DNA of 64,000 nucleotides, taken from assembly GCA_026122225.1 (NCBI GenBank), contig JANEZZ010002061.1, positions 310,001-374,000 on the forward strand, in the 5' to 3' direction. This document shows positions 1 to 11,096 of this stretch, in pieces (position 1 is the stretch's first letter; each line of letters starts with the position of its first letter). Under the pieces are notes generated by a model, which saw nothing but the letters and a program-made list of their open reading frames with translations, made no database searches and was not told the DNA's origin. The DNA is from Heloderma charlesbogerti (taxonomy: Eukaryota > Chordata > Lepidosauria > Squamata > Helodermatidae). The position numbers and the translations under genes were made by a program.

Positions 1-429
1 TACCATGTAGGAAAAATAGAACAGACAGCCCCTGCCCCAAGGAACTGAGTACAAGGGGCAGTGGTTTATTTTGGAGATGGGCTGAGGAAGAAAACTGTTT
101 ATATTAGAACATTGCACACTTCATTGCTTATGTAAGCAGTGTGAACACAAGCAGTGTTCTGTCTTGCTGAACTTGGTATAATTTGTTGTAGGGCAGGAAA
201 TGGGTGCTTCTAAGCTGCCTTTTCCTTGCTTCTACTAGCAGAGAAATGGCTGTTCCCCTTTCCCTGTCCAGGGAAAGCTGTGTGTGCAAGGGCTGCTGCA
301 TTTAGTATTAACCCCCCCCCATCCATCACCCTCCACCCACACCAGCCCCAAGAAATACTTTGAAATAATCTACAAAGCTGTTCTGCAGAGTCTAAAAGGA
401 TGCCTTCTAGCCTAGTGCTATTCATCTCT
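1..429. other. Intron 1 or upstream sequence, nothing recognised
   Basis: No coding exon, RNA gene or clear repeat is visible. It contains a short C-run at 311-319. Assignment to PTK7 intron 1 rests on exon 1 not being found before 17304. Confidence 0.5.
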
Positions 430-829
430 GTTCAGATGATCAGCTTGTGGGGTGCATGAGTTGCATACACCCACATGCAGCCCCTTTGTTTTCTCCTTTG
501 CATGAGCAAGTGAATAAGCCGGGAAGCCTCACTTAACTTCAGCTTTGTATTATGCCTGAAGTGGGGAACTATGGTTAATGGCTTCTAAATAAGCCAGAAT
601 TTGAAGGCATGGTTTAAAGTTGGCTTATGAATCCTGGCTTCTTTGGAAGCCTTTAGCCATAGTTCTCCATTTGAATGTAATAGAAAGCTATGGTTAACTG
701 AGGGTTGCTGACTTGCTCACTTGCTTGTGCAAAGGGAGGAACAAAGTGGTAGCAAAGGGGCTGCATGTGGGTGTATGCAGTTTGTTCATAGCCTGGCTTA
801 TCATTCAAGGCTTATCTTATCATCTGAAC
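430..829. mobile_element. Palindromic foldback element in intron 1
   Basis: The ends GTTCAGATGAT and ATCATCTGAAC are exact inverted repeats. Inside, CATACACCCACATGCAGCCCC recurs in reverse complement at about 753-778, and a second inner pair (AACTATGG / CCATAGTT) nears the centre at about 612. The whole 400 bp is therefore one imperfect hairpin, typical of squamate non-autonomous DNA transposons. No clear target duplication. Confidence 0.7.
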
Positions 830-2577
830 ACTGCCCATGTCTGCATGTTTGCCATGGAAACCTGGTATCCTCAAAGCTAAAATGTGGGATGTTGCTTCTG
901 CAGCTAGTTTGCATCCTTGCAAAGTATGTTTTTTTAAAAAAACATATTTATTGCTGTAGAGTAGTGGCTTTCCAACTTTCTATCTTCAAGGAACTCTTTC
1001 AGCATTGTCTCATCTGCTAAGGGACCGATGCACATCTGCAGAAGTTTCAGAGCCATGTTTTTGGGTGACTTTTCCGTTTATGTGGGGTACTGGTTAGGGG
1101 TGATTGGCCTTGCTGTTGCTGGAAGTGAGAGAGTATCCTAAAACATACCCAGCGTTCTTTCCAGCAAGCTACACAAATTAGGGGAAGATTGGTAGTGATG
1201 GGAAAGCTGTCCTTGGGGAAGCTTGTCTGCCATTACTACTCCTCTTACTGAGAAATCCTTGACAAACTTTGGAGGAATCCCAGTGTTCTCTGGAACACAG
1301 TTTTAAAACTGCTGCTGTAGAGTGTGCCCTTGAGGCAATACAGCATAGGTGAGTATTATTTTGGCTCTCAATGAGTTTTTGATGCCCACTGAAAAACACT
1401 ACTAAGGTGTATGTTTTGTATTTTTTTAACGTTTCTAGTTCTTATGAGGTTAAGCTTGGAAATATGACTGCACAATGTTCTACTGGCTATAAAAATACAA
1501 ATGAACGTCTTGCATATCTTACTTTCAGATCTCATTATTTCCAAGCCTGTCTCATGAATTTAATGTTGAAACTAATTTAAACGTATGCTCTCATTTCCCT
1601 TTTGAAATTGAATATGTGTGTAGGACTTCCTGGACAATTTTCCTCCTACATATATGTTGACCAAAGCACTTTTAAATTTAACTCATATGTGAATGAAATC
1701 TTGCCCAGAAAATCTAGTGAAATCGTATTTAATTCAATATAGGACATTTCTAAGTAAATAAATGGGATAAGTTGGTTAAAAGATATCTGAAAAATACAGT
1801 TAGAATCAATTAAGATTCCTTGATGAAACAGCAAGCTTATTTTAAATTACTCTGATATAGTGTATGCCACATATGAAGGCATAAACAAATCTAACAAGAT
1901 GCCTGCATGGTTAAATAGTAGAGTCAATGTACTTCATTGCCAACAGTTTGAGTGTGTGAACCATCATGCATTGCAGGGTCCCTGTCTGTTTGTTATCCTT
2001 TGTTTTTAATCTCTCTTACTAGATATATTAGATGGCAAACATTTGGTGCATTAAAATTTACAGTGAAATTGATATGCTGCATTGCTAATTTCGCATATGT
2101 ATCTTAATATAGGAACATGTGTTTCCGTTTGCTGTGTAGCCTTGAGATACTTAAGCAGCCTTTGTTGTTTAGGCAACAGCTGCTGTGAATTGATGGATAA
2201 ACAGGGCACCATTATAAGTCATTACTATGGGTGTGCAGCAGCTGATGATGGAAACTGCCTCTGGTATTCCTCTGTCACCAGTATGAGAGAATTAAACCTT
2301 CACTGTAGGTTGGTGGGGGGGAATTATCTCAAGGAACACTGACTAGTAATATGGGATTTGAGGTGTGTGTGAAGGGTGTTTGTCATGTGGCTTGGCTCAT
2401 CTATTGTCAGGACGGTTCTTTTACTAAAGTATAATTTGCTAGGGTTTGTCCATAAAGTTCATGGGACATCTTGTTTGCACCAGTTCTTCCAGGATGGTGC
2501 ACCATAACAAAAATGACATTGGTTGTTCCTGGTGGATCCTCCCTCAGGGAAAGGTTTATATTGGAACAGTAAATTGT
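830..2577. other. Intron 1 stretch, nothing recognised
   Basis: AT-rich sequence with only short random open frames on both strands. I see no exon-like segment, RNA gene or repeat I can name. Confidence 0.5.
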
Positions 2578-2696
2578 GGACCTCCAGATGTTGCTGGGCT
2601 TCAATACCTATCACCATTGGCTATACTGTCTAGGGCTGATTGGAGCTCTGCCCTAGATAGGCAACATCTGGAGGGTTGCAGGTTCCCCACCCCTGC
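2578..2696. mobile_element. Short palindromic repeat, family 'cctccagatgttg'
   Basis: GGACCTCCAGATGTTGCTGG at the left pairs with CAACATCTGGAGGG near the right end, and the right end reads on to GTTCCCCACCCCTGC. The same design recurs at 31038, 47750, 49925, 59800 and 61067, so it is a dispersed MITE-like family in this genome. Confidence 0.7.
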
Positions 2697-2797
2697 ATTA
2701 GAAGGTCTTCAGGTCTGTCATACTTGAAGCTTGCTTAAAAAAACACTGGCAGTGAAATCTTCTGCATATTTACTTGGAAATATCTCTGACTGGGCCT

Positions 2798-3610
2798 GTT
2801 TGTACATCATGACAGCCCACCATGCATTAATTTACCCTTGGGAGCTTTGCGTTGTGCCAGGCACCATTTTTGCATGGTGTCTATGGGCATCCAGTTTGCC
2901 ATGGGTTGTCATTTATTTATTTATTTATTTATTTATTTATTTCTATACCGCCCAATAGCCGAAGCTCTCTGGGCAGTTCACAAAAATTAAAACCAAACAA
3001 CACACAATAAAACAATTTAAAATATATAGAACATTAAAACCACAATATAACAATACAACCACAATACAACCTAGCAGCAGTGCAGGAGTTTAAAACAGCA
3101 AAGCTAAAAGTTTAGAAAGCTAAAATGCCTGGGAAAATAAAAAGGTCTTTACCTGGCGCCGAAAGGAGTACAATGTAGGCGCCAGGCGAACCTCACTAGG
3201 GAGCTCATTCCAGAGCCGGGGTGCCACAACAGAAAAAGCCCTCCTCCTAGTAGCCACCCGCCTCACTCCTTTGGCAGGGGCTCACGGAGAAGGGCCGCTG
3301 ATGATGATCTTAAGGTCCGGGCAGGCACATCATATCATGCGAACCCATATCATGCGTTGTCATATCATGCGAACCCATGTGGCAGGGGTTACTTGAGGTT
3401 TAGACAGCATTCAAATAACTCTAAAACAAAGTATTGGTTATTTGAGAGTTATCTAACCCTCAAACAACCACTACCTCTTGGGTTTGCACGACATAACAAG
3501 CCATGGCAACCCAGGCACCATGAAAAAATGGTGCCTGAAGGCACTCAGCATGACTCAACAGCCCCTGCAGGTAAAGCCACGGTGGGCTATCGTGTTGTGC
3601 GAACCAGGTT
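2798..3610. mobile_element. Foldback element split by an L2-like insertion
   Basis: Left part 2798-2912 and right part 3356-3610 are mutually inverted: TACATCATGACAGCCCACCA against the complement of GGTGGGCTATCGTGTTGTGC, and AGGCACCATTTTTGCATGGTG against CACCATGAAAAAATGGTGCCT. The arm is interrupted at 2912 by a LINE tail and resumes at 3356. GTTGTCAT occurs at both edges (2905-2912 and 3356-3363), as expected for a target-site duplication. Confidence 0.65.
2913..3350 (-). mobile_element. L2-like LINE 3' end, minus strand
   Basis: Starts with an ATTT tandem tail (2911-2942), then TATACCGCCCAATAGCCGAA and CTCTCTGGGCAGTTCAC. It ends in the segment that reads on the minus strand as the LINE 3' region (GGCGCC, GAATGAGCTCCC). 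The same module is seen on the plus strand at 36240-36560 and on the minus strand at 43120-43330. Confidence 0.7.
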
Positions 3611-4264
3611 ACTGAATCCAGTGGAACTTACTCCTAAGTGAGTGTTTATAGGGTTGCAGACTAAAAGGTTGAACCCTACATTGCAGCCTAATCCAATTCG
3701 GAGAGAAAATTGTTGCGTTGTTAGTAGGCTAGGAAGAGATGTCTGAGATGGGGAACGTCAGCTGCATTCTTTTTGACTGCAGATATTTTACTATCTCCCT
3801 CTTTGTTAATTCTTACATGTTGTGATGTTTTGTATTTTATGCAGTACTAAATCTTTTGGGGTATTACAAATTTGCCTTGTTATTTTCAGCCTTAATAGGT
3901 GATGGATACATAGTTCAATTGACCTTTCAAAAGGGTAAGGATAGACTGGAGCTGTTTAGTGGTTGAGAAGGTGATAAAGTAGAGTCCTGTGATAATACTG
4001 GTGGTTTGGGAGTTGCCAATGCAGTTCATACATACGGTAAAACTTTGTTTTGCATTTGTAAAGCCAATCTGATATAAGCCGATCTGATATAAGCCGACTT
4101 CATGTGGAACTTTTGTGATGTTTAAACTTTTATCTTAATGAGGGACAAGACTGCCATCTTGAGTGGGGAATTCTCAGAATAATGTCTATAGCATGTAATG
4201 TTGGCTTATTTTTTATGTTTTGCTACCCTCTGTCAGGAAGGGATGCAAACTCTAAAATAAGGCA
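3611..4264. other. Intron 1 stretch with a fragment of a palindromic repeat
   Basis: 3610-3700 (GTGGAACTTACTCCTAAGTG and ATTGCAGCCTAATCC) resembles the palindromic repeat at 52580-52663. The rest shows nothing recognisable. Confidence 0.4.
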
Positions 4265-4715
4265 TCCAGCTTAATCGGCCTGACTTGAAAATGCTGTCTG
4301 AACATGCATAGGATTGCGCCCTAAGTTACTTAACGCAGAAACACTGTTCAAATACCTAATAGATGTATTCCATTTTAAGCAAAAATCTGTTTGAAGTATT
4401 AGCCCATTTTCTTTATGGACCAATTCTGTTAATGTGTCCATATGAGTCGATTCTAGTACTTTAAATAACATTTCCCTAGTACTTTTTAGTTGCTGATTTC
4501 CAATATTTTGCCAACACAATCTTTGAGCCACCAAAAGATTAGCAGTCAAATACACCTGATTCACGTTTTGGGATATCAGTTATATAATTAAGCAATATTA
4601 ATAAAACATTCAAATTAAGCTCCATCATTGATTCTATTTCATAAAAGATTTGCCTCCAATATAACTGTGCTCTAGGACAACTCCAAAAAACATGTAATAA
4701 ACTATATTCTTTAGA
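4265..4715 (-). mobile_element. LINE-1 ORF2 C-terminal fragment, minus strand
   Basis: The reverse complement encodes WSCPRAQLYWRQIFYEI, then a frameshifted stretch, then LLVAQRLCWQNIGN. This is the pattern of the L1 ORF2 C-terminus (WxCP...W..I). It is broken by frameshifts and is a dead 5'-truncated copy. Identification is by motif memory only. Confidence 0.6.
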
Positions 4716-5445
4716 CAGTAGTGATCATTAGTCTAGCTAGGGAAATTATCTTTGGTGTGCCTACATCCTTTCTTGATGAATTAATAGCAGGAGCATTCTG
4801 AGATCAGTACACGTTAGCTGGCTGTAGCTGAACTTTGATTCCTTGGTGTTTCAAAACTGAAGGCTGTGACTAGCATTGCAAAGAACACATTAGCAGTACA
4901 GCCATGGCTAGGCAGAGGTATGGAACAAGTGATGAGTATCTGTCTGGTGCCTGGCTATTTGAGTTTCACATACCTGTTTGTGGCCCCCCCAATCAGTTTC
5001 CTTTCATCAAGTATATTGTAACATACTTTGACTTGGGAGGTGGGGAGTTGCAGTAAAGGGTCCAGCAGGAATTTTATGCACTCTTCCGGTGTTAGTAGGC
5101 AGGGAAGGAAACTCAGGAAAAGATAAGGCAAAGGGAGCGGGAGAAGGGGTGAGAGGAAAGAATGGGGATGATCATGATTGGCTTCAGCTGGGGCCTGGGG
5201 CATCTGGCCTGTAAGTAAAGTACACTTCTGTAGTGATGTCTGGAAAGATCATTTAGGTTTTGCCTAGCCCTTTACCACATGAGGGAAATGTTAAAGCACA
5301 CACATAATCTGTTGCTTACCTGAAGGTCACACCAGCATTAAAAAGGTTTTTGAATCAAGGGGATTAACAACAACAAAAATCCCAATTCTGTTAAAACCTC
5401 AGAATTTAAAAAGCCAAGTGTAAGTTATGGGATAAATAACCCTAA
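4716..5445. other. Intron 1 stretch, nothing recognised
   Basis: No coding, RNA or named repeat signal seen. Composition is ordinary for the intron. Confidence 0.45.
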
Positions 5446-5503
5446 GGGAGAGACCATAGCTCAGCGGTAGAGCAAGCAGAAGGTCTCAGATTTGATCCCC
5501 GGT
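5446..5503 (+). mobile_element. tRNA-derived SINE, left half (Pol III head)
   Basis: Contains an A-box-like TAGCTCAGCGGTAGAGCA and a B-box-like GATTTGATCCCC, spaced as in a tRNA. It stops at 5503 where BovB begins. The body resumes at 8686 after BovB, so the SINE was split by the LINE. Confidence 0.75.
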
Positions 5504-8500
5504 GAAGGGGCTTGCGTAACTCAGTGAAGCCATAAGCTACGCCGTGCAGGGCCACCCAAGACGGACAGGTCATGGCGGAGAGTTCTGACAAAATGTGGTC
5601 CACTGGAGAAGGAAATGGCAACCCACTCCAGTATTCTTGCCAAGAAAACCCCATGGAACGTATCACAAGGCTAAAAGAGATGACGCCGGAAGATGAGCCC
5701 CTCAGGTCGGAAGGTGTCCAATATGCTACTGGGGAAGAGCAGAGGGTATTTCCAAGTAGCGCCAGAAAGAGTGAAGCGGCTGGGCCAAAGCCGAAAGGAC
5801 ACTCAGCTGCGGATGTGTCTGGTGGTGAGAAGAAAATCCGATGCTGTAAAGAACAATATTGTTTAGGAACCTGGAATGTCAGATCAATGAATCAAGGTAA
5901 GCTGGAGGTGGTCAAACATGAGATGGCAATATTGAACATCGACATCTTGGGAATCAGCGAACTAAAATGGACAGGCATGGGCGAATTTAATTCAGGTGAC
6001 CATCATATCTACTATTGTGGGCAAGAATCCCATAGAAGAAATGGAGTAGCACTCATAGTCAACAAAAGGGTGGGAAAAGCAGTACTGGGGTACAATCTTA
6101 AAAACGATAGAATGATCTCAGTACGACTCCAAGGCAAACCATTCAACATCACAGGAATTCAAGTCTATGCCCCAACCACTGAGGCCGAAGAAGCTGAGGT
6201 TGATCGGTTCTATGAAGACCTACAACACCTTCTAGAACTAACACCAAAAAAAGATGTCCTTTTCATCATAGGGGATTGGAATGCTAAAGTAGGAAGTCAA
6301 GAAATCACCGGGATAACAGGCAAGCATGGCCTTGGTGTACAAAATGAAGCAGGACAAAGGCTAATAGAGTTTTGTCAAGAGAACACGCTGATCATAGCAA
6401 ACACTCTTTTCCAACAGCACAAGAGGCGACTCTACACATGGACATCACCAGATGGTCAATATCGAAATCAGATTGATTATGTCCTTTGCAGCCAAAGATG
6501 GAGAAGCTCCATACAGTCAGTCAAAACAAGACCTGGAGCTGACTGTGGCTCAGATCATGAGCTGCTTCTTGCAAAATTTCAGCTTAAATTGAAGAACGTA
6601 AGGAAAACCACTCAACCATTCAGGTATGACCTAAATCATATCCCTTATGAATACACAGTGGAGGTGAGGAATAGATTTCAGGGATTAGACCTGATAGACA
6701 GAGTGCCTGAGGAACTATGGACAGAGGTCCGTAACATTGTTCAGGAGGCAGCAACGAAATCCATCCCCAAGAAAAAGAAAAGCAAGAAAGCCAAGTGGCT
6801 GTCTGAGGAGGCTTTAAACGTAGCTGAGGAAAGAAGGGAAGCGAAAAGCAAGGGAGAAAGGGGAAGAGATATCCAACTGAATGCAGAGTTCCAGAGAATA
6901 GCAAGGAGAGACAAGAAGGCCTTCTTAAATGAACAATGCAAAGAAATGGAGGAAAACAACAGAATGGGAAAGACTAGAGATCTCTTCAAGAAAATCAGAG
7001 ATCTCAAGGGAACGTTTTGTGCAAAGACGGGCATGATAAAGGACAAAGAAGGCAGGGACCTAACAGAAGCAGATGAGATTCAGAAGAGGTGGCAAGAATA
7101 CACAGAAGAACTATGCAGGAAAGATCTGAATGTCCCTGATAGCCATGATAGTGCGGTCACTGAACTTGAGCCGGACATCCTCGAGAGTGAAGTCAAGCGG
7201 GCCTTAGGAAGCATTAGTAACAACAAAGCTAGCGGAGATGACAGTATTCCAGCTGAGCTATTTAAAATCCTAAAAGGTGATGCTGTTGAAGTGCTGCATT
7301 CAATATGCCAACAAATTTGGAACACTCAACAATGGCCGCAAGACTGGAAAAGGTCAGTTTACATTCCAATTCCAAAGAAGGGCAACGCCAAAGAGTGTTC
7401 AAACTACCGCACAATTGCGCTCATTTCACATGCCAGCAAGGTGATGCTCAAAATCCTACAAACTAGGCTTCAGCAGTATGCGAACCGAGAACTACCGGAA
7501 GTACAAGCGGGGTTTCGAAGAGGCAGAGGAACTAGAGATCAAATCGCCAATGTTCGCTGGATCATGGAGAAAGCAAGAGAATTCCAGAAAAACGTCTATT
7601 TCTGCTTCATTGACTACGCTAAAGCCTTTGATTGTGTGGATCACAACAAACTGTGGCAAATTCTTAAAGTGATGGGAGTACCAGACCACCTTACCTGTCT
7701 CCTGAGAAACCTGTACGAGGGTCAAGAAGCAACAGTAAGAACCAGACCTGGAACAACCGATTGGTTCAAAATTGGGAAAGGAGTACAACAAGGCTGCATA
7801 TTGTCACCCTGCTTATTTAACTTATATGCAGAGTACATCATGAGAAATGCCAGGTTGGATGAATCAGAGGTCGGAATTAAGATTGCTGGGAGGATTATCA
7901 CCAACCTCAGATAAGCAGACGATACCACCCTAATGGCAGAAAGCGAAGAGGATCTCAAGAGCCTCTTGTTGAGGGTGAGAGTGCAAAAGCTGGTTTGAAA
8001 CTCAACATTAAAAAAACTAAGATCATGGCATCTGGCCCCATCACTTCCTGGCATATAGGAGGGGAAGAAATGGAAGCAGTGACAGATTTTACTTTCTTGG
8101 GCTCCAAGATCACCGCAGACGGTGACTGTAGCCATGAAATTAAAAGACGCTTGCTCCTTGGGAGGAAAGCTATGGCAAACCTAGACAGCATAGTAAGAAG
8201 CAGAGACATCACCTTGCCAACAAAGGTCCGTCTAATCAAAGCTATGGTTTTCCCAGTAGTAATGTACGGCTGTGAGAGCTGGACTATAAGGAAGGCTGAG
8301 TGCCGAAGAATTGATGCTTTCCAACTGTGGTGCTGGAGAAGACTCTTACGAGTCCCCTGGACTGCAAGGAGGTCAAATCAGTCCATCCTAAAGGAAATCA
8401 GCCCTGAGTGCTCATTGGAAGGACAGATACTGAAGCTGAAGCTCCAATATTTTGGCCACCTAATGCGAAGAGAAAACTCTCTGGAAAAGACCCTGATGCT

Positions 8501-8685
8501 GGGAAAGACTGAAGGCAAAAGGAGAAGGGGACAGCAGAGGATGAGATGGCTAGATAGCATCACCGATGCAAAGAATATGAACTTGAGCACGCTCCGGGAG
8601 AGAGCGCAGGACAGGAAGGCCTGGCGTGCTATGGTCCATGGGGTCACGAAGAGTCGGACACGACTGAACGACTGAACAACAACAA
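5504..8685 (+). mobile_element. BovB (RTE clade) LINE, copy 1, nearly full length
   Basis: About 3.2 kb, from GAAGGGGCTTGCGTAACTCA to the typical BovB end GACTGAACAACAACAA. It encodes an APE-type endonuclease and a reverse transcriptase. BovB is the LINE shared by squamates and ruminants, best explained by horizontal transfer. The copy is close to copy 2 at 44427 (1 difference in 60 bases at 5881-5940, 2 in 60 at 7561-7620, counted by eye) and same-stranded with PTK7. Confidence 0.93.
5572..8675 (+). pseudogene. BovB ORF2-like polyprotein, interrupted (copy 1)
   Basis: An open frame of 780 codons (5572-7914) holds the endonuclease ([38 protein letters not shown]) and most of the RT ([47 protein letters not shown]). 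It stops at TAA 7912-7914, exactly the Tyr codon of the YADD active site; GCA GAC GAT (ADD) follows. A 7-nt deletion relative to copy 2 near 7975 shifts the frame again. The C-terminal part continues open at 7995-8675, with the usual end [13 protein letters not shown]. Not functional as a reverse transcriptase; an endonuclease-plus-partial-RT protein is formally encodable. Confidence 0.9.
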
Positions 8686-8813
8686 TGTCCAGGTAGGGCT
8701 AGGAAAGAATCCTGCCTGAATCCCTGGAGAACTGCTTCCAGTCAGTGTCAACAATATTGGGCTAGATAAACCAATGGTCTGACTTGGTATAACACAGCTT
8801 CCTATATTTCTAT
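8686..8813 (+). mobile_element. tRNA-derived SINE, right half
   Basis: TCCAGGTAGGGCTAGGAAAG and then CCAATGGTCTGACTTGGTAT and CAGCTTCCTATATT are the body and tail of the same tRNA-SINE whose head is at 5446-5503. Rejoined across the BovB, the two halves give a normal SINE order. Confidence 0.7.
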
Positions 8814-8837
8814 CTTACTCCAGGCTAAATCTAGTGT

Positions 8838-9215
8838 TGGCTAAATTTCATACAGAATTTATTGTGCTTAATGCATTTTGGAATGCTTCCTTCCTCAGGA
8901 GCTTATACAAGCCGTTTGATCTCCTGCTCTGAAATACACGAATGTTCTTACTTCTGAGTTGGACTCAATGGTCTTATAAGCCCCTTCCAACCCTACAATT
9001 CTATGATTCTATGGATACTCGCTATAGTTGAAGTCATGTGAGAGTGTAGTTGAAGTCATGTATTTCTCATGTAAGAGCAATAGACCAACTACAACGTTTG
9101 CAAGTATCCAGAACTAAGAACATTCGTGTATTTCAGAGCAAGAGATCAAATGGCTTATAAGCTTCTGAGGAAGAAAGCATTCCTAAACACGTGGAGCTCA
9201 ATAAATTGTTTTCTT
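8838..9215. mobile_element. Long foldback element with a CR1 fragment in its left arm
   Basis: Left arm 8881-8954 and right arm 9111-9182 are inverted near-copies (AAATACACGAATGTTCTTAC against TAAGAACATTCGTGTATTT, and GAGATCAAATGG against CCGTTTGATCTC). The inner parts GGATACTCGC and GCAAGTATCC also pair. The CR1 piece at 8956-9012 interrupts only the left arm. Confidence 0.75.
8956..9012 (+). mobile_element. CR1 LINE 3' end fragment
   Basis: GTTGGACTCAATGGTCTTAT, then CCCCTTCCAACCCTAC and ATTCTATGATTCTATG. This is the signature CR1 3' end with its octamer tail, heavily 5' truncated. Confidence 0.85.
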
Positions 9216-11068
9216 GAGCATCCGGAACTTGTTTCCCCCTTCTTCACCGTCATTCACAGTGCTCTTTCCCTCTTCGCTTCTGCTAAATTTTATACAGTCA
9301 AATCCCTTTTGGCTCATTTTTCATGTGTTTAGGAGAATATCCTGACCTTGCGTCCTGGGAGACAGAAAACACAACTTAAAAGAGTCTCCTTCTGACGCCA
9401 GCTCATATGGAGTGAAGCCATGATTAAACTAACAGCTGTTGCTGGGTACAGCAGTTGTATACTATCAATGTATAAATTGTACATTGAAAATATGGGGAAA
9501 TCTATAGTGGAGTTTGCAGGGATGTAGTGACATCATAAAACAGTGCTTGATCCTCTAATGGTAAAGTGCCTTTAGTATTGTGTAGATGTGGACTTGGGGG
9601 GAGTAGGCACAGAAGACTAGTGGAACAGATATTTTAATTGCAGAATAGTAACTCTAGTAATAGCTGGGATATCGGTAAAGGGAATTTTGTAACACATTAT
9701 CAACAAGCAAAGACCAGAGAAGCTAATCTCAAGATTGTAGTCAGCTATGGAATTTCTTTAGCAAAGTAGTAGTGGAAGTAGGTGTTATCATTTCTGTACA
9801 GAGGGCTAACATTCAGCCAGGGCTGAGTCAAACGTGTGTGTGTGGGGGGGCACTTTTCGTGAACATTTTTATCTGCATCAAGGCAGGCGCACATACAGTG
9901 ATTTTTGTTTTTTGCACACAGTGATTTGGGGGGTGAAAAATTGCAAGCACAATTCAGGAAGTAATGCACTTTCTCTGAATTGGCATTACTTGCCCTCCTT
10001 ACATGTGTCACCACATAGCTAATCTGATTGGATATATGATATTGTGATGTCATTCCTTTCACTCCATGCTCCCCAATTGGTTGGGACCACTGGGAAGAAG
10101 AGCCTTTAATTATAATGGAAAATAGTACCAAAGCATCAGCTGATCAGGAAAGCAGTGGCTGTGAATATGATCCAAACCATGTAGGATTTTTAAAGGGGGT
10201 GGGAATTGTCTCTCCCCATCCCCCATTGTGCTACTTTTGAACCTGAAAATCGAAATGGGAAAATGTTCTGCCCAGCTCTGGATTCAGCAAGATTCAAAAG
10301 CACTATCAATAATCATGAAAAACAGCATATATTAAGAGCCTTTGTTTCTTAAAAACCATAGCACTGCGGTCAATAGTTTAAATAGTTGCATACTGCATCA
10401 TTGTTTATTTTTTAAGTAAAGAGATTGGTGGAATGGGATGCTGGCTCTGAATTGTTAATTAATAATACCACCCAGTGTGATGAAACAGTGAGCTAACCAG
10501 GTTTATAGATAGAACTGACCCCCGTACACCACCATACATGCACACACCTTTACCAGGTGAGAAGTCTGTTCACATCCTGAGAAGAAGCAAGTAAGAGAGA
10601 GAGCTCATTCTGGAGCTGAATGAGATGGAACTAACCTGAGGATAAACAGGAAGTGATGGCAAGACCAGCACCTCAAAGAAGATGGCTGTATGGGTGGGTG
10701 AATAGGGGAGAATTTTAGACCCTATGAACTAAAGTTAGGAGGGCATTGGGGGAAACTGTTGGGGGGCATAAATTATGACAGGAATATCCTCCAGAACACA
10801 CACACACATTTTCATCCAAATATTTGATGTGTGAACTGTGATCAGACACTTCTTCCTTAAATATGGAATTATGTTTAGATACATCCAGTTATCTATGTAT
10901 CAAATGATTGATGCATCAAACTATCAGTTTCTGGGGGAGAAAGAGGGGTGTGCACAAGAGATGCATATATCCAGTTATGAAATGAGAGGTCTGTTTCTAA
11001 AGAAACTAGACAGCTGCATGTTAGAAGGATCTGGCCGCTTGTCAAGTACCAACATGAAAGGAAGGAAG

Positions 11069-11096
11069 GGAGGAGGAGGAGGAGGAGGAGGAGGAG
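11069..11096 (+). repeat. (GGA)n microsatellite
   Basis: About nine GGA units within a purine-rich run. Confidence 0.9.

Noticed and set aside
5446..5503. Functional tRNA gene
   Set aside because: A- and B-box are present, but the acceptor stem and 3' half are missing and the sequence continues into a SINE body after the BovB.
5442..8647. Several minus-strand frames over BovB copy 1 (and the same over copy 2)
   Set aside because: Antisense shadows of the BovB polyprotein, identical in kind in both copies.
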